A stretch of DNA of 64,000 bases from Idiomarina ramblicola (GTDB lineage: Bacteria; Pseudomonadota; Gammaproteobacteria; Enterobacterales; Alteromonadaceae), in the NCBI RefSeq assembly GCF_003987255.1, contig NZ_PIQC01000004.1:297718-361717 (forward strand), written 5' to 3'. A model generated the notes under the pieces. It did no database searches. It was given only the letters and a program-made list of their open reading frames with translations, and had not been told where the DNA came from. The first letter of the stretch is position 1; every line of letters starts with the position of its first letter. Shown in pieces: positions 21,932 to 30,678 of the stretch. The position numbers and the translations under genes were made by a program.

Positions 21932-23586
21932 CATTTGGTGGTATTGAATCAATAACCGCCGGTTATCATGATACCGGTGTGGAAAGTTACCGTGGCAACC
22001 CTCTGATTGAGGCTTTACCACCGATAAAGTCGGTAAAAAATATTGCTGAGTCTTTGAAAATTGATGCTCATTGTCGACCGGAAGACTTACTTGCTTCGGG
22101 ACACGTCAGAGTCCACTCAATTAGCCGTCTCACAGATGAGTTCTTTCAACCGCTATCAACACACCTACAACTGGAAGAGAAGCTGTCCATTATGATCCGT
22201 GGTGGTTATGTTGGCCGCAATCCAAAAAATGGATCAAGACAAAAGCACCTTCAGAACGGTTACGAGCGATTATTAACGGGCGACCTATCGGCCTTTCGCT
22301 TTGATGAGGTGAAATCAACCGCTCAAAGTATGTCGATTATTGGTTGCTCCGGCAGTGGCAAAACGACGACCATCGGCCGGGTACTCTCTGGTTATCCCCA
22401 AGTCATTTACCATCCTGACTATAACTTAGAGCAGGTCGTTTATCTCAAAGTTGACTGTTCGTTTGATGGCTCTCTTAAAGGTATTTGTCAGAACTTTTTC
22501 AGAGCGTTAGATCGGGTTCTTAATACGCACTATGAACAACGCTACGGTATGAAGCGACATAGTGTAGAGAACATGCTGGCTATTATGGCGCAAATTTCCA
22601 ATTCGCATGCCCTGGGTGTTCTTATTATTGATGAGATCCAGCATTTGAGCCGATCAAAGTCAGGTGGCTCTGAGAAAATGCTGAATTTCTTTGTCACTCT
22701 GGTAAATACCATTGGTTTACCGGTTGTGCTTGTTGGCACGCCCAAAGCAAAAGAGATATTTGAAGTCGACTTGCGTTCAGCAAGGCGTAGTGCGGGATTC
22801 GGCGCGATTTTCTGGGAACCAATGAAACAATATCAGTCCAATGGTCGCCCGGGCGAATGGCATGCATTCACTAACAAACTTTGGAAGCTTCAATGGCTCA
22901 AACATCGCGATGAGCTGTTAACGGATGACATCAGAAACACTTGGTACGATTTAAGCCAGGGCGTACTGGATATTGTTGTTAAGTTATTTGTCTTAGCTCA
23001 GTTAAGAGCCATTGCGACAGGAGTAGAGCGCATAACCTCGGGCTTATTGCGACAAGTCTATCAGGATGAATTGGGCCCGGTGCATCCTATGCTGGCAGCA
23101 CTTCGCTCGAACGACGCAGAAAAAATAGCGGAGTATTCAGACCTACGGTTAAAGGATACGGATAAACGCCTACTTGAATTGCAGTCCCAGGTTGATGAAG
23201 CGTCGATTGCCTCGGATGAAATGGATGAGTTGGTGTCGGACGATGAAAAACGGCTGTATATGATGCTCAGTCAGTTTGGATACGATGATAGCTCTCTGCT
23301 TCTTGAAACGGTTAAACGCGCTTTCAAAGAGCATCCTGACGCATCGCTTCAGGAACTATTGCCCATTGTATCGTCGTGGCTATCCTCTCCAAAGCATGAT
23401 GACGTAAAAGCGGCGCCTAAAAAGCAAAAGACTAAGCGCTTGAAAAAAGATGAGTGGCATACACTAGCGACAGAAGACCTGAGGTTTTTATCTTCTCAAA
23501 GCAGTTCTAAAGACGAAGCTTATGAAACGCTTAAATCGTCCGGCCTCATATTTCCGATGAACAAATGGATGGATAAGGTCGGCTGA
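21928..23586 (+). CDS. tnsC: AAA+ transposition regulator TnsC
   Basis: TnsC links target selectors (TnsD, TnsE) to the TnsAB transposase and enforces target immunity. The 552-residue protein has Walker A GCSGSGKTT starting at residue 139 and Walker B VLIIDEIQHL with D235/E236. The C-terminal region is long and charged, as in Tn7 TnsC (555 residues). One base separates it from tnsD. Confidence 0.96.
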   Translation: MTFGGIESITAGYHDTGVESYRGNPLIEALPPIKSVKNIAESLKIDAHCRPEDLLASGHVRVHSISRLTDEFFQPLSTHLQLEEKLSIMIRGGYVGRNPKNGSRQKHLQNGYERLLTGDLSAFRFDEVKSTAQSMSIIGCSGSGKTTTIGRVLSGYPQVIYHPDYNLEQVVYLKVDCSFDGSLKGICQNFFRALDRVLNTHYEQRYGMKRHSVENMLAIMAQISNSHALGVLIIDEIQHLSRSKSGGSEKMLNFFVTLVNTIGLPVVLVGTPKAKEIFEVDLRSARRSAGFGAIFWEPMKQYQSNGRPGEWHAFTNKLWKLQWLKHRDELLTDDIRNTWYDLSQGVLDIVVKLFVLAQLRAIATGVERITSGLLRQVYQDELGPVHPMLAALRSNDAEKIAEYSDLRLKDTDKRLLELQSQVDEASIASDEMDELVSDDEKRLYMMLSQFGYDDSSLLLETVKRAFKEHPDASLQELLPIVSSWLSSPKHDDVKAAPKKQKTKRLKKDEWHTLATEDLRFLSSQSSSKDEAYETLKSSGLIFPMNKWMDKVG

Positions 23587-23587
23587 A

Positions 23588-25096
23588 ATGACGAATGTTC
23601 CTGTCCCCTATCCTAATGAGCTGATTTACAGTGTCATAGCGAGGACAGGCGTTAATGAAGCCATTTCCAGCCCTAAGCAGTTGCTCGATGAAGTCTTTGG
23701 CAACCGTAAGGTGATATCAACGTTAGATTTACCCAGCCATATTGAGAAGATCAGTCAACATCTGGCAAGAACAGGTCAATATTCTGCTGAAAAACTGATT
23801 TACCAACATACCCTATTCCCTTTTTATGCACCGTTCGTACCCGAGTCTATTAGACAGCGTGCGATAAAACTAATGTCAGGGTTCAGCAATGGTGCGGTTC
23901 ATATGATGCTCGGTGTCGCTGCATCAAGAGTAAAAGCGGTAAGTTACTTTCGTCTTTGCCCTTCTTGTATGGAAAATCAAATAAGGGATTACGGAGAAAC
24001 CTTCTGGGATAGACGGTGGTTTATTCCTGGACTCAATACCTGCGTATGTTCCGCATGCCTGAAGAACTTACCGGAAAGTTGGCAAGAGCATCGACACGCC
24101 TACGTTTTGTGTCCCACCACTATAAAAAATGAGTCTGAAGTAACTGGTAAGATTCACCCGGGCTTGCTTAAGCTGTGCTCATCAGCAAACGAGGTCTTAT
24201 CGCTACCGGCAATGGAGTCGGCGTCATTTGATCAATGGACGTCTTTTTATCAGGCATTAGCGGCTGACAACGCAATGACCAGAGGGCGTTATGCAGACCA
24301 TGAGCAGATAGCAGAAGCATTGCTGTCCTGCTTTCCGAGCTCTGCTCTTCAAGAGCTTAATTTAGACTTTGACGTCAAAAATGACGCGAATTGGCTGAGA
24401 ACGATTTTCCGTAAGCACCGCAAGTCATTCAGTGCCTTGCAGCACTTAATTGTATGGCAAACATTAAAATTGAAGGCGACGGTCGCGGAAACGATCCATG
24501 AAGTAAAGAAAAAGCGGGCCGTACCTATTCGCCGTCTTGTTAAGCAAAAGACCAAAGGGCAAGCCGATATCTATCGAACGAAGTGGCAATCACTACTGCG
24601 ACGATTAGAAATAAAGGAGGCTAGGCGTGCTGAAGGAGGCGTTTACGCATGGCTTTATCGGCATGATAGGAAATGGTTAATAGACTTTAATGCAGGCAGG
24701 AGACGGAAACGTAACGGGCACAAGTCAATAAACTGGCATTATCGCGACTTAACACTAACGCGAAGATGCTTAGAGCTTATAACTGAAAAGGACTCTGATT
24801 TAAGCGCTCCCCGGTTATCGAAGCTTTGGTTGATTAATCACCTCCCTCATGGCCGCTCATGCGCTAAAAATCTTACCAAGCTTCCAATACTGAATCACTG
24901 CCTCGATACCTACTCGGAATCCATAACGGATTATCAAATAAGAAGACTGACTTACGCGGCTTACCAACTGCTATTTCAGCATGAAGAGTTGTCTCATTGG
25001 CGTTTGTTACGATTGGCCGGGTTGAGTATCGAGCGGATTACTGATGGATCCGATGAGTTTTTAAGAGAGGTAATTCTTCGTGGCGGACAGATTTAA
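23588..25096 (+). CDS. tnsD: Target selector TnsD (TniQ family) for attTn7
   Basis: TnsD recognises the glmS 3' end and recruits TnsC. The 502-residue protein starts with the TniQ N-terminal motif VPYPNELIYSVIART and carries a zinc-binding cluster (CPSC at 124-127; C152, C154, C157 in NTCVCSAC). The length matches TnsD of Tn7 (about 508). Placement of the element exactly at attTn7 agrees with a working TnsD. It overlaps tnsE by 17 bases. Confidence 0.94.
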   Translation: MTNVPVPYPNELIYSVIARTGVNEAISSPKQLLDEVFGNRKVISTLDLPSHIEKISQHLARTGQYSAEKLIYQHTLFPFYAPFVPESIRQRAIKLMSGFSNGAVHMMLGVAASRVKAVSYFRLCPSCMENQIRDYGETFWDRRWFIPGLNTCVCSACLKNLPESWQEHRHAYVLCPTTIKNESEVTGKIHPGLLKLCSSANEVLSLPAMESASFDQWTSFYQALAADNAMTRGRYADHEQIAEALLSCFPSSALQELNLDFDVKNDANWLRTIFRKHRKSFSALQHLIVWQTLKLKATVAETIHEVKKKRAVPIRRLVKQKTKGQADIYRTKWQSLLRRLEIKEARRAEGGVYAWLYRHDRKWLIDFNAGRRRKRNGHKSINWHYRDLTLTRRCLELITEKDSDLSAPRLSKLWLINHLPHGRSCAKNLTKLPILNHCLDTYSESITDYQIRRLTYAAYQLLFQHEELSHWRLLRLAGLSIERITDGSDEFLREVILRGGQI

Positions 25097-26669
25097 AGGC
25101 ATTGAGAACAATTCGAAGCTGCTTCATCTAGGCGATCTCTTCCGAAGCACGACAGCAAAATACTGGCGTATTAATGCCTGGTTGAGTCCAATACAGAATA
25201 AGCGTCATGCCGCCTTCTCTAACTTACCCATGCTTGCCCGGGGGCGGATGTTAAATGCCATAGGTGAAAAGCCAAAACGTGACAGAGCTTCATGTTCAAT
25301 CACCCGGGATTCAATAATTAGTGAGTGCAATTTGAACGAGTTTCCGGAGTTTGCCTATGCGTCACTAGCGAAAGTAGAAGCGCGTCAACAAGGATTCCTG
25401 ATTGAAACGCCCGGGAAGCCAAGTTTTGTCATTCCGCAGCTAGAGCTCGCCCGGGTTTTGTTTTTACATTCCGGCTATTTGTGCCGTGCGGCACTTACCT
25501 CTGAAACGTTAACGCATGAGTTTGACGTCATAGAGCGTTTAAATGAGGGAAAGGTGATTGTTAATGTTTTAAAGCTATCCGCCTTTCCAAAAAATGCATT
25601 TGATGATGCAGGTACTCGACGGATGTTGGCCTGGCTTTTGATAGACCGTAACGCTCGTAAATCATTTGAAAGTATTTTTAGGCACTATAAGCAGTTCTCC
25701 AGAGTGAATAATGGTTGGGAAATGTGGACGTTTTCATTTGAACCGCCTCAAATGCTTGGTTGGTCGTTTGTTTTCCATGGTCGGCAGGATGAAACCAACA
25801 ATAAGTTCTTTGTGGAAGAAGTTACGGATTTAACCTTTCACGGAAGCTTGCCGGATAAAGTTCTTTTCCAGCATGACTCCTTTAAACGCTATGAAAATAA
25901 ACAAACTGGAGGCACGCCAAACGGTTCTCCGTGGACACAGCGCCCCGATGAACATGAAATCAATGATGATGAAACCGCATCTAATAATAACGAACCGGTA
26001 ATTTTAATAAATGACACTCACACCATTAACTTCCTTGGGCATACCCAAACCGCCAAAGTGAATGAGGTAGTCGAGAGTGATACAGTGGCTTCTAACCCTG
26101 AACCCAATGAAGTCGCCAGCGAAGAGGTCAGCACTGACGAACCTACGGAAGGAGGGAAACTTCCCGCCGCTGATTTTACGGGACCTAATGACGAGACAGA
26201 TTTAACCCGAATGTGTGAAAGCCGCTTCGAAGCTTTTCATCACATGCTGGAGCTACTTCAGAAAAATGGAGTCACGTTGCTATCAAAAGAAATAACGGCT
26301 CTGCCGCAGTCAGGACGAGGTCAAAAGCATTTGTTGAAGAATGGTGACCCTCGGGTCATTTGTTGCGTTGAGGTGGGTTATGAGGGACGACATGCGTATA
26401 TCTTGGAGGTTGATACTTCTGATGGGGTTAGCAAACTATCTTCGAAATTATTTCGAACTACTCCATCAAAGTGGAATGATGTTCGGCCTACGTTAGTAAA
26501 AGGGATCACTGAGAAAACATTAAGCTGGCCGTCGGCGGTAATTGAAAGGGAGGTTCTCGATGGAAACGTAACTAGCATTCATCATCCGAGACATGGTGGA
26601 TCTGGCGGGGGAAATATTCCTCTGGAAAGTTTAGAGCGTTGGGCTAGTAACTTTCTATTAGCGATTTAG
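25080..26669 (+). CDS. tnsE: Target selector TnsE
   Basis: TnsE directs Tn7 to replicating DNA, mainly conjugative plasmids entering a cell, through the sliding clamp and 3' recessed ends. The 529-residue protein starts with GTG within the end of tnsD. The middle (about 280-370) is an acidic, Asn/Glu-rich low-complexity linker, and the C-terminal part (about 375-529) corresponds to the DNA-binding TnsE domain. Its position as the last tns gene and its size (Tn7 TnsE is 538) support the assignment. Its presence implies the element can also spread on plasmids. Confidence 0.9.
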   Translation: MADRFKGIENNSKLLHLGDLFRSTTAKYWRINAWLSPIQNKRHAAFSNLPMLARGRMLNAIGEKPKRDRASCSITRDSIISECNLNEFPEFAYASLAKVEARQQGFLIETPGKPSFVIPQLELARVLFLHSGYLCRAALTSETLTHEFDVIERLNEGKVIVNVLKLSAFPKNAFDDAGTRRMLAWLLIDRNARKSFESIFRHYKQFSRVNNGWEMWTFSFEPPQMLGWSFVFHGRQDETNNKFFVEEVTDLTFHGSLPDKVLFQHDSFKRYENKQTGGTPNGSPWTQRPDEHEINDDETASNNNEPVILINDTHTINFLGHTQTAKVNEVVESDTVASNPEPNEVASEEVSTDEPTEGGKLPAADFTGPNDETDLTRMCESRFEAFHHMLELLQKNGVTLLSKEITALPQSGRGQKHLLKNGDPRVICCVEVGYEGRHAYILEVDTSDGVSKLSSKLFRTTPSKWNDVRPTLVKGITEKTLSWPSAVIEREVLDGNVTSIHHPRHGGSGGGNIPLESLERWASNFLLAI

Positions 26670-26925
26670 TAGTATAAGCGAGAGTGCCATTCAACTTTTA
26701 AATTAATGACTAAGGGCATCATAGTAAGGAGAAGGTTAAGTTAGTTTCTCAAACTTCAACAGGTAAAATAAGTGTTGGGTTAGCCCTTTACCTGAGCCCC
26801 TATAAACTTCAGCTACTAATGCTAGGCCTGTTATCCAAATATAATGACTTACTAAGATTACTAGACTAAAACCTACTAATTGTAATAGCCTAGTGTACTA
26901 ACTAGATTAAAAATTGGTATTTCTT
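26670..26925. promoter_or_regulatory. Intergenic region with the promoter of the ABC ATPase operon
   Basis: The region is AT-rich. TATAAT stands at 26840-26845 without a clear -35 element. From about 26812 to 26905 the DNA is crowded with ACTAA and CTAG motifs, which could be operator sites. No open frame of note. Confidence 0.35.
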
Positions 26926-28905
26926 ATGGGCGGGCAACTGAAAAGTAGCGAAAGAGAATTAATATCGTTACCCCATCTTCGTTCTATAGGCCTCGAAGGT
27001 TTCGGTATATATCAGAAGGTGAACGGCAACGTAAAGCTAAAAATAAACCGAAATGCCTATTGCTTAGCCGGAGCTAATGGGCTAGGGAAGTCCACACTTC
27101 TTTCTTCAATAATATTTGGGCTCTGTGGCTACTTACGGCGACAAAGTTCTGCGAGTGTAAAAAGCGAAAACCGCCTCGCCGATGCTAAGAGGTATACGGC
27201 TAAGTATTTTCCGGGCAGATTAAAGAACGAATCATCATCATCTTCCTCTATTGAGCTATTGTTCACTTTAGGTGGTTTTGAGTACAGAATAAGAAGGTTA
27301 TTTGAAAAGCCTTTTGAACTCGAAGAGTTAGTCATTCGAGACTTAAAGTCTAACTCATTAATTTACGAAAGCGACGGAAAAGAAAACGCTTTAAAAACAA
27401 AAGATTATGAGAATTTCGTTTCAAAGCACTCTAATTTGGGAAGTTTTGAAAGGTTTGCCTTTGCAATCCAGTACATATCCTCATTTGATGAAAATCATCA
27501 TCTGCTGTTTTGGGATTCAGAAGCTTTGGAAGACGCGCTTTTTACATGCATAGGATTGGATTCAAAGCTCTCGGATAAGGCAAAAACCTTAAGGCATAGA
27601 GTAGCACAATTATCCTCTCAAGAGAGGAATACACAGTTTGCGATAAAGCAAGTTGTAGATTTAAAGAAAAAGGCGCTGGGGCAAATAAACTCTGTGGAAG
27701 GTGTAGATATAGAGTCTGCGGAGGAATTATTTGACTCTTTAGAGGAGATACAGAGTGATATTGAAGTTTTAGAAGCAAATGTTAGTGAAGAAAAGGCTCT
27801 TATAGCGCAGCAATATCACAAGGCTCTTAAACTAGAAAACAATTATCGAGAAAAGTTTGATCAACTGGCATCGGGCTTTACCCATTCTCATATCTCTCGA
27901 GAGCTACAAAAGTCAATAGAGCGAGGAAGCTGCTTTAATTGTGGTAGTGATACAGATGAATCTTTAGATGAACTGAAGAAAAAGCTGGAGTCAAAGGGTT
28001 GTCCTGTTTGTAATGCAGAGCTTAGTGAAAGAACTTCAAATGATCTGGGGTTAGATGAAGAGCTAAAGAAAATAGACGAAGAGCTACAAAAGAAAAATGA
28101 TAATGTAAAAAAATCAGAAATACGGTTGAGCCAGTCAGAGAAGGAACTTACGGAGCTAAGAGAGAGAAAAAAGGATTTAGAAGGAAAAATAAAATCTGAC
28201 TTTCCTAACGGTAGACCAAACTTTCGTACTGAGGAAGTTAAGGAGAACCTAGAGGAATACAATAGCCAGATAGCAACGCTGCATGAAAATAAAGAAAAAC
28301 TAGTGGAAAGAAGAAAGGCATGCGAAAAAGAATATAAAAACTGTTTTAGTTTATTGGAAGACAAATATTTTGAAATAGAAAGTTCATTTTTACCTCTTTT
28401 CAAAGAGTTAGCTGAACAGTTTTTGGGAATACCAATAAATATTAACTTTAATAAAAAAAATGCGCCTTCTGCTAAAAAGTCAATTTTGTCGATATCTCTT
28501 GATGGAGTGTCCCGCGGACAGGGTTACCACTTTTCAGAAAGTCAGCGTTTTTTTATAGATATAGCATTGAAGATGAGCTTACTTAAGTTTTCAACCAAGC
28601 CGGATGAGAGTGTGACAATGCTTCTCGATACTCCGGAGGGGTCATTAGATATAGCATATGAAGAAATGGTAGGCGAAATGTTTTATAACTTTGTCAGTAG
28701 TGGTAAGAGCTTGTTCTTCACTGCCAATATAAATAGTTCGGAGATCCTAAAAGAATTGGCTGCAAAGTGTACAGAAGAAAACATGCAGTTAGAGAGGATG
28801 TTAAGTTGGTCAGATTTGTCTTCAGTTCAAAAGAAAGCAGAGTCTAAGTTTGATAAGGCATACCAAGAGATTGAAGATCTTTTAACAGGAGCGGCTGAGC
28901 TATGA
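26926..28905 (+). CDS. SMC/Rad50-like ABC ATPase, component of an ABC-3C/Lamassu-like system
   Basis: I take the ATG at 26926 (659 residues); a TTG at 26914 is also in frame, and neither has a clear ribosome site. Walker A GANGLGKST is at 49-57. A long charged coiled coil follows (about 215-300 and 365-455) and is interrupted by two CxxC motifs, CFNC near 336 and CPVC near 359, which look like a zinc hook or ribbon at the apex. The signature region (GYHFSESQRFF) and Walker B MLLDTPEGSLD (565-575) close the ATPase head. This is the architecture of the ATPase in ABC-three-component and Lamassu defence systems, which sense foreign DNA and switch on a nuclease. The gene overlaps the next by 4 bases. 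Confidence 0.85.
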   Translation: MGGQLKSSERELISLPHLRSIGLEGFGIYQKVNGNVKLKINRNAYCLAGANGLGKSTLLSSIIFGLCGYLRRQSSASVKSENRLADAKRYTAKYFPGRLKNESSSSSSIELLFTLGGFEYRIRRLFEKPFELEELVIRDLKSNSLIYESDGKENALKTKDYENFVSKHSNLGSFERFAFAIQYISSFDENHHLLFWDSEALEDALFTCIGLDSKLSDKAKTLRHRVAQLSSQERNTQFAIKQVVDLKKKALGQINSVEGVDIESAEELFDSLEEIQSDIEVLEANVSEEKALIAQQYHKALKLENNYREKFDQLASGFTHSHISRELQKSIERGSCFNCGSDTDESLDELKKKLESKGCPVCNAELSERTSNDLGLDEELKKIDEELQKKNDNVKKSEIRLSQSEKELTELRERKKDLEGKIKSDFPNGRPNFRTEEVKENLEEYNSQIATLHENKEKLVERRKACEKEYKNCFSLLEDKYFEIESSFLPLFKELAEQFLGIPININFNKKNAPSAKKSILSISLDGVSRGQGYHFSESQRFFIDIALKMSLLKFSTKPDESVTMLLDTPEGSLDIAYEEMVGEMFYNFVSSGKSLFFTANINSSEILKELAAKCTEENMQLERMLSWSDLSSVQKKAESKFDKAYQEIEDLLTGAAEL

Positions 28906-29516
28906 GCCAAGTAATAGATGAAGCTGTCTTTGATGTTCTTTATCTTTTGCAGTGCTCTGAAAAAAATTTTTCCAGTGAACTTACAATTGAAGAGCTGTGC
29001 GCCTTTCTATATTTAAGCTGCCTCGTGGGTGTGGTCGATAAGACACCATACTCAAACTGGGGCTATGAATTTTACCTCGCTGACGGAGAAGTCACGTCAA
29101 CGTCGATACTTGATGCTGTTAATTATCTCCGTAGGCGGGGATTGATAGAAGGCACAAATGAACGTTCCAGGAACCTGTCATTAACAGATAATGGCAGAAG
29201 ATTCTTGGGGCTCATAACTGGTAATGCTAAATACCATATGAGAACTCAGTATTTGAGTTACTCATCCGATACCACACTATTTTCCCCTATTGAATTTATA
29301 TTAAGGGGAATCTACGGCAACCCTGAGTTGGAAAACTCTACTACTAAAAGCAGTGCGAGAGCAGTATTAGGGAGCTCTGCGCGAAAGAGAATATATAGAA
29401 GTTTACTAAACATCTGTGCGAGGGTTGGATTAGATGAAGATGATAAACTCATAGCAACTCTCTCGTGGATTACATATAACAATAAAAAGTTAGATGAGTT
29501 TCATCATGCAGGATAG
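28902..29516 (+). CDS. Small winged-helix-like middle component of the ABC-3C-like operon
   Basis: This 204-residue protein is of unknown precise family. The first 110 residues look like a winged helix (ILDAVNYLRRRGLIEG then NLSLTDNGRRFLGLI), and the C-terminal half is helical. It overlaps the ATPase by 4 bases (ATGA) and the nuclease by 23, so all three are translated together. ABC-3C operons always hold a short middle component between ATPase and effector, and this gene has that place and size. Function is inferred from context only. Confidence 0.65.
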   Translation: MSQVIDEAVFDVLYLLQCSEKNFSSELTIEELCAFLYLSCLVGVVDKTPYSNWGYEFYLADGEVTSTSILDAVNYLRRRGLIEGTNERSRNLSLTDNGRRFLGLITGNAKYHMRTQYLSYSSDTTLFSPIEFILRGIYGNPELENSTTKSSARAVLGSSARKRIYRSLLNICARVGLDEDDKLIATLSWITYNNKKLDEFHHAG

Positions 29517-30558
29517 TAGCCAAGATATAATTGAATACTTGCGCGAGGCCTTCTTTGTTAGGATTCCTAAGAGTGAGCAGGTGACGACTTCCGAACTGGT
29601 TAGTTTAGTAAGGTCTATAAAGGGATTCTTCAGCCATGTTTCATATGAGTCTTTAAAAGGAGGCGTCAAGATTGGTTTAGTCGACGACTGTACTAGTCTT
29701 GGTGATTCTTTTGTTCACATTCAATCGTATACTGATCTATTACGAGAGTATCCGGTGTGCGATAGGGATAAAGAAGCAGTATTAGTTTCTGACATAAAAA
29801 ATTCTAGTGAATACTTTTTATATGATTGTGATGCGGAATCCGTAGTCTCCAGTGCAATACTTTATTATGAAATGACAAAAGAAAATAAAGAGTACATTTG
29901 CTTTGGAAGTAAGCGTCTTTTGTTATCTCCGCCGCCCGGTTACGGTTCTTTTTTTACGCGCTTTGATTTTAAGCGACTTGAAGAACTTTTAAACGAATAT
30001 CATAACCATAACGCTAGGCGGTCTACCTGTAAAATTTTGGAACGGTGTTGGTATGACGAGAAACGATTTTATCTTCGGGCACAGCCTGAGGAATATATGA
30101 GGGACTCGCTACTCCAATTTCTAAGAAATACTTTAGGTAAATATGCAGATGTAACTCCGGAACGAAACACCGACGACTCACACCCTGTTGACCTAAATAT
30201 TGATTATCGGGGATCTAATAGATTAGCTATTATTGAAGTTAAGTGGTTAGGCGACTCTGTAAACGATGATGGTAAATCTACAACTAACTATAGAGACGCT
30301 AGAGCAAACGAAGGCGCGAGACAATTAAATAACTATTTGGAGGATACTAACGACTACAACCCCAAGCAAGAAATAATCGGAGTTTTAGTGGTTTTTGATG
30401 CTCGTAGGAAAGGGTTAAAAAGTAGTCGTAACCCGACTAAAGATGATCTTTTCTTCTATAGGAGAACGAATATTAGTTATAAAGTGGAGTACGATAAGGT
30501 TAGGCACGATTTTTCTAGGCCCGTTAGGTTTTATATGGAGCCAAAACTCACTGTGTAG
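29494..30558 (+). CDS. PD-(D/E)XK nuclease, likely effector of the ABC-3C-like operon
   Basis: The protein has 354 residues, or 350 if translation starts at the second ATG (29506). The first 190 residues are not recognised. The C-terminal part has a restriction-endonuclease-like core: a helix (RDSLLQFLRNTLG), then HPVDLNIDY with the metal-binding Asp, then LAIIEVKWLG with the E-x-K pair, near residues 229-252. This is a good PD-(D/E)XK nuclease pattern. In ABC-3C and Lamassu systems such a domain is the toxic effector that cuts DNA when released. The 3' end is followed by a weak hairpin near 30577-30600. Confidence 0.75.
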   Translation: MSFIMQDSSQDIIEYLREAFFVRIPKSEQVTTSELVSLVRSIKGFFSHVSYESLKGGVKIGLVDDCTSLGDSFVHIQSYTDLLREYPVCDRDKEAVLVSDIKNSSEYFLYDCDAESVVSSAILYYEMTKENKEYICFGSKRLLLSPPPGYGSFFTRFDFKRLEELLNEYHNHNARRSTCKILERCWYDEKRFYLRAQPEEYMRDSLLQFLRNTLGKYADVTPERNTDDSHPVDLNIDYRGSNRLAIIEVKWLGDSVNDDGKSTTNYRDARANEGARQLNNYLEDTNDYNPKQEIIGVLVVFDARRKGLKSSRNPTKDDLFFYRRTNISYKVEYDKVRHDFSRPVRFYMEPKLTV

Positions 30559-30678
30559 TTAGTGGTTTGAACGATTTTTTCGAGATGCAACTCCGTGTCT
30601 CGGAGAGTTTAATTGTGGAGCTCTTCCGGCAGTTACTTATATAGGTTATACTATAGGAAAATTTAAAAGGATCTGATA

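Noticed and set aside
27888..28403. Long minus-strand open frame (171 codons) opposite the ABC ATPase gene
   Set aside because: It is a Ser/Phe-rich mirror of the Glu/Lys-rich coiled coil on the plus strand and has no start signal or family motif.
30572..30600. Hairpin CGAGATGC/GTGTCTCG behind the nuclease gene as a terminator
   Set aside because: Two wobble pairs and no T-tract; too weak to list as a terminator.
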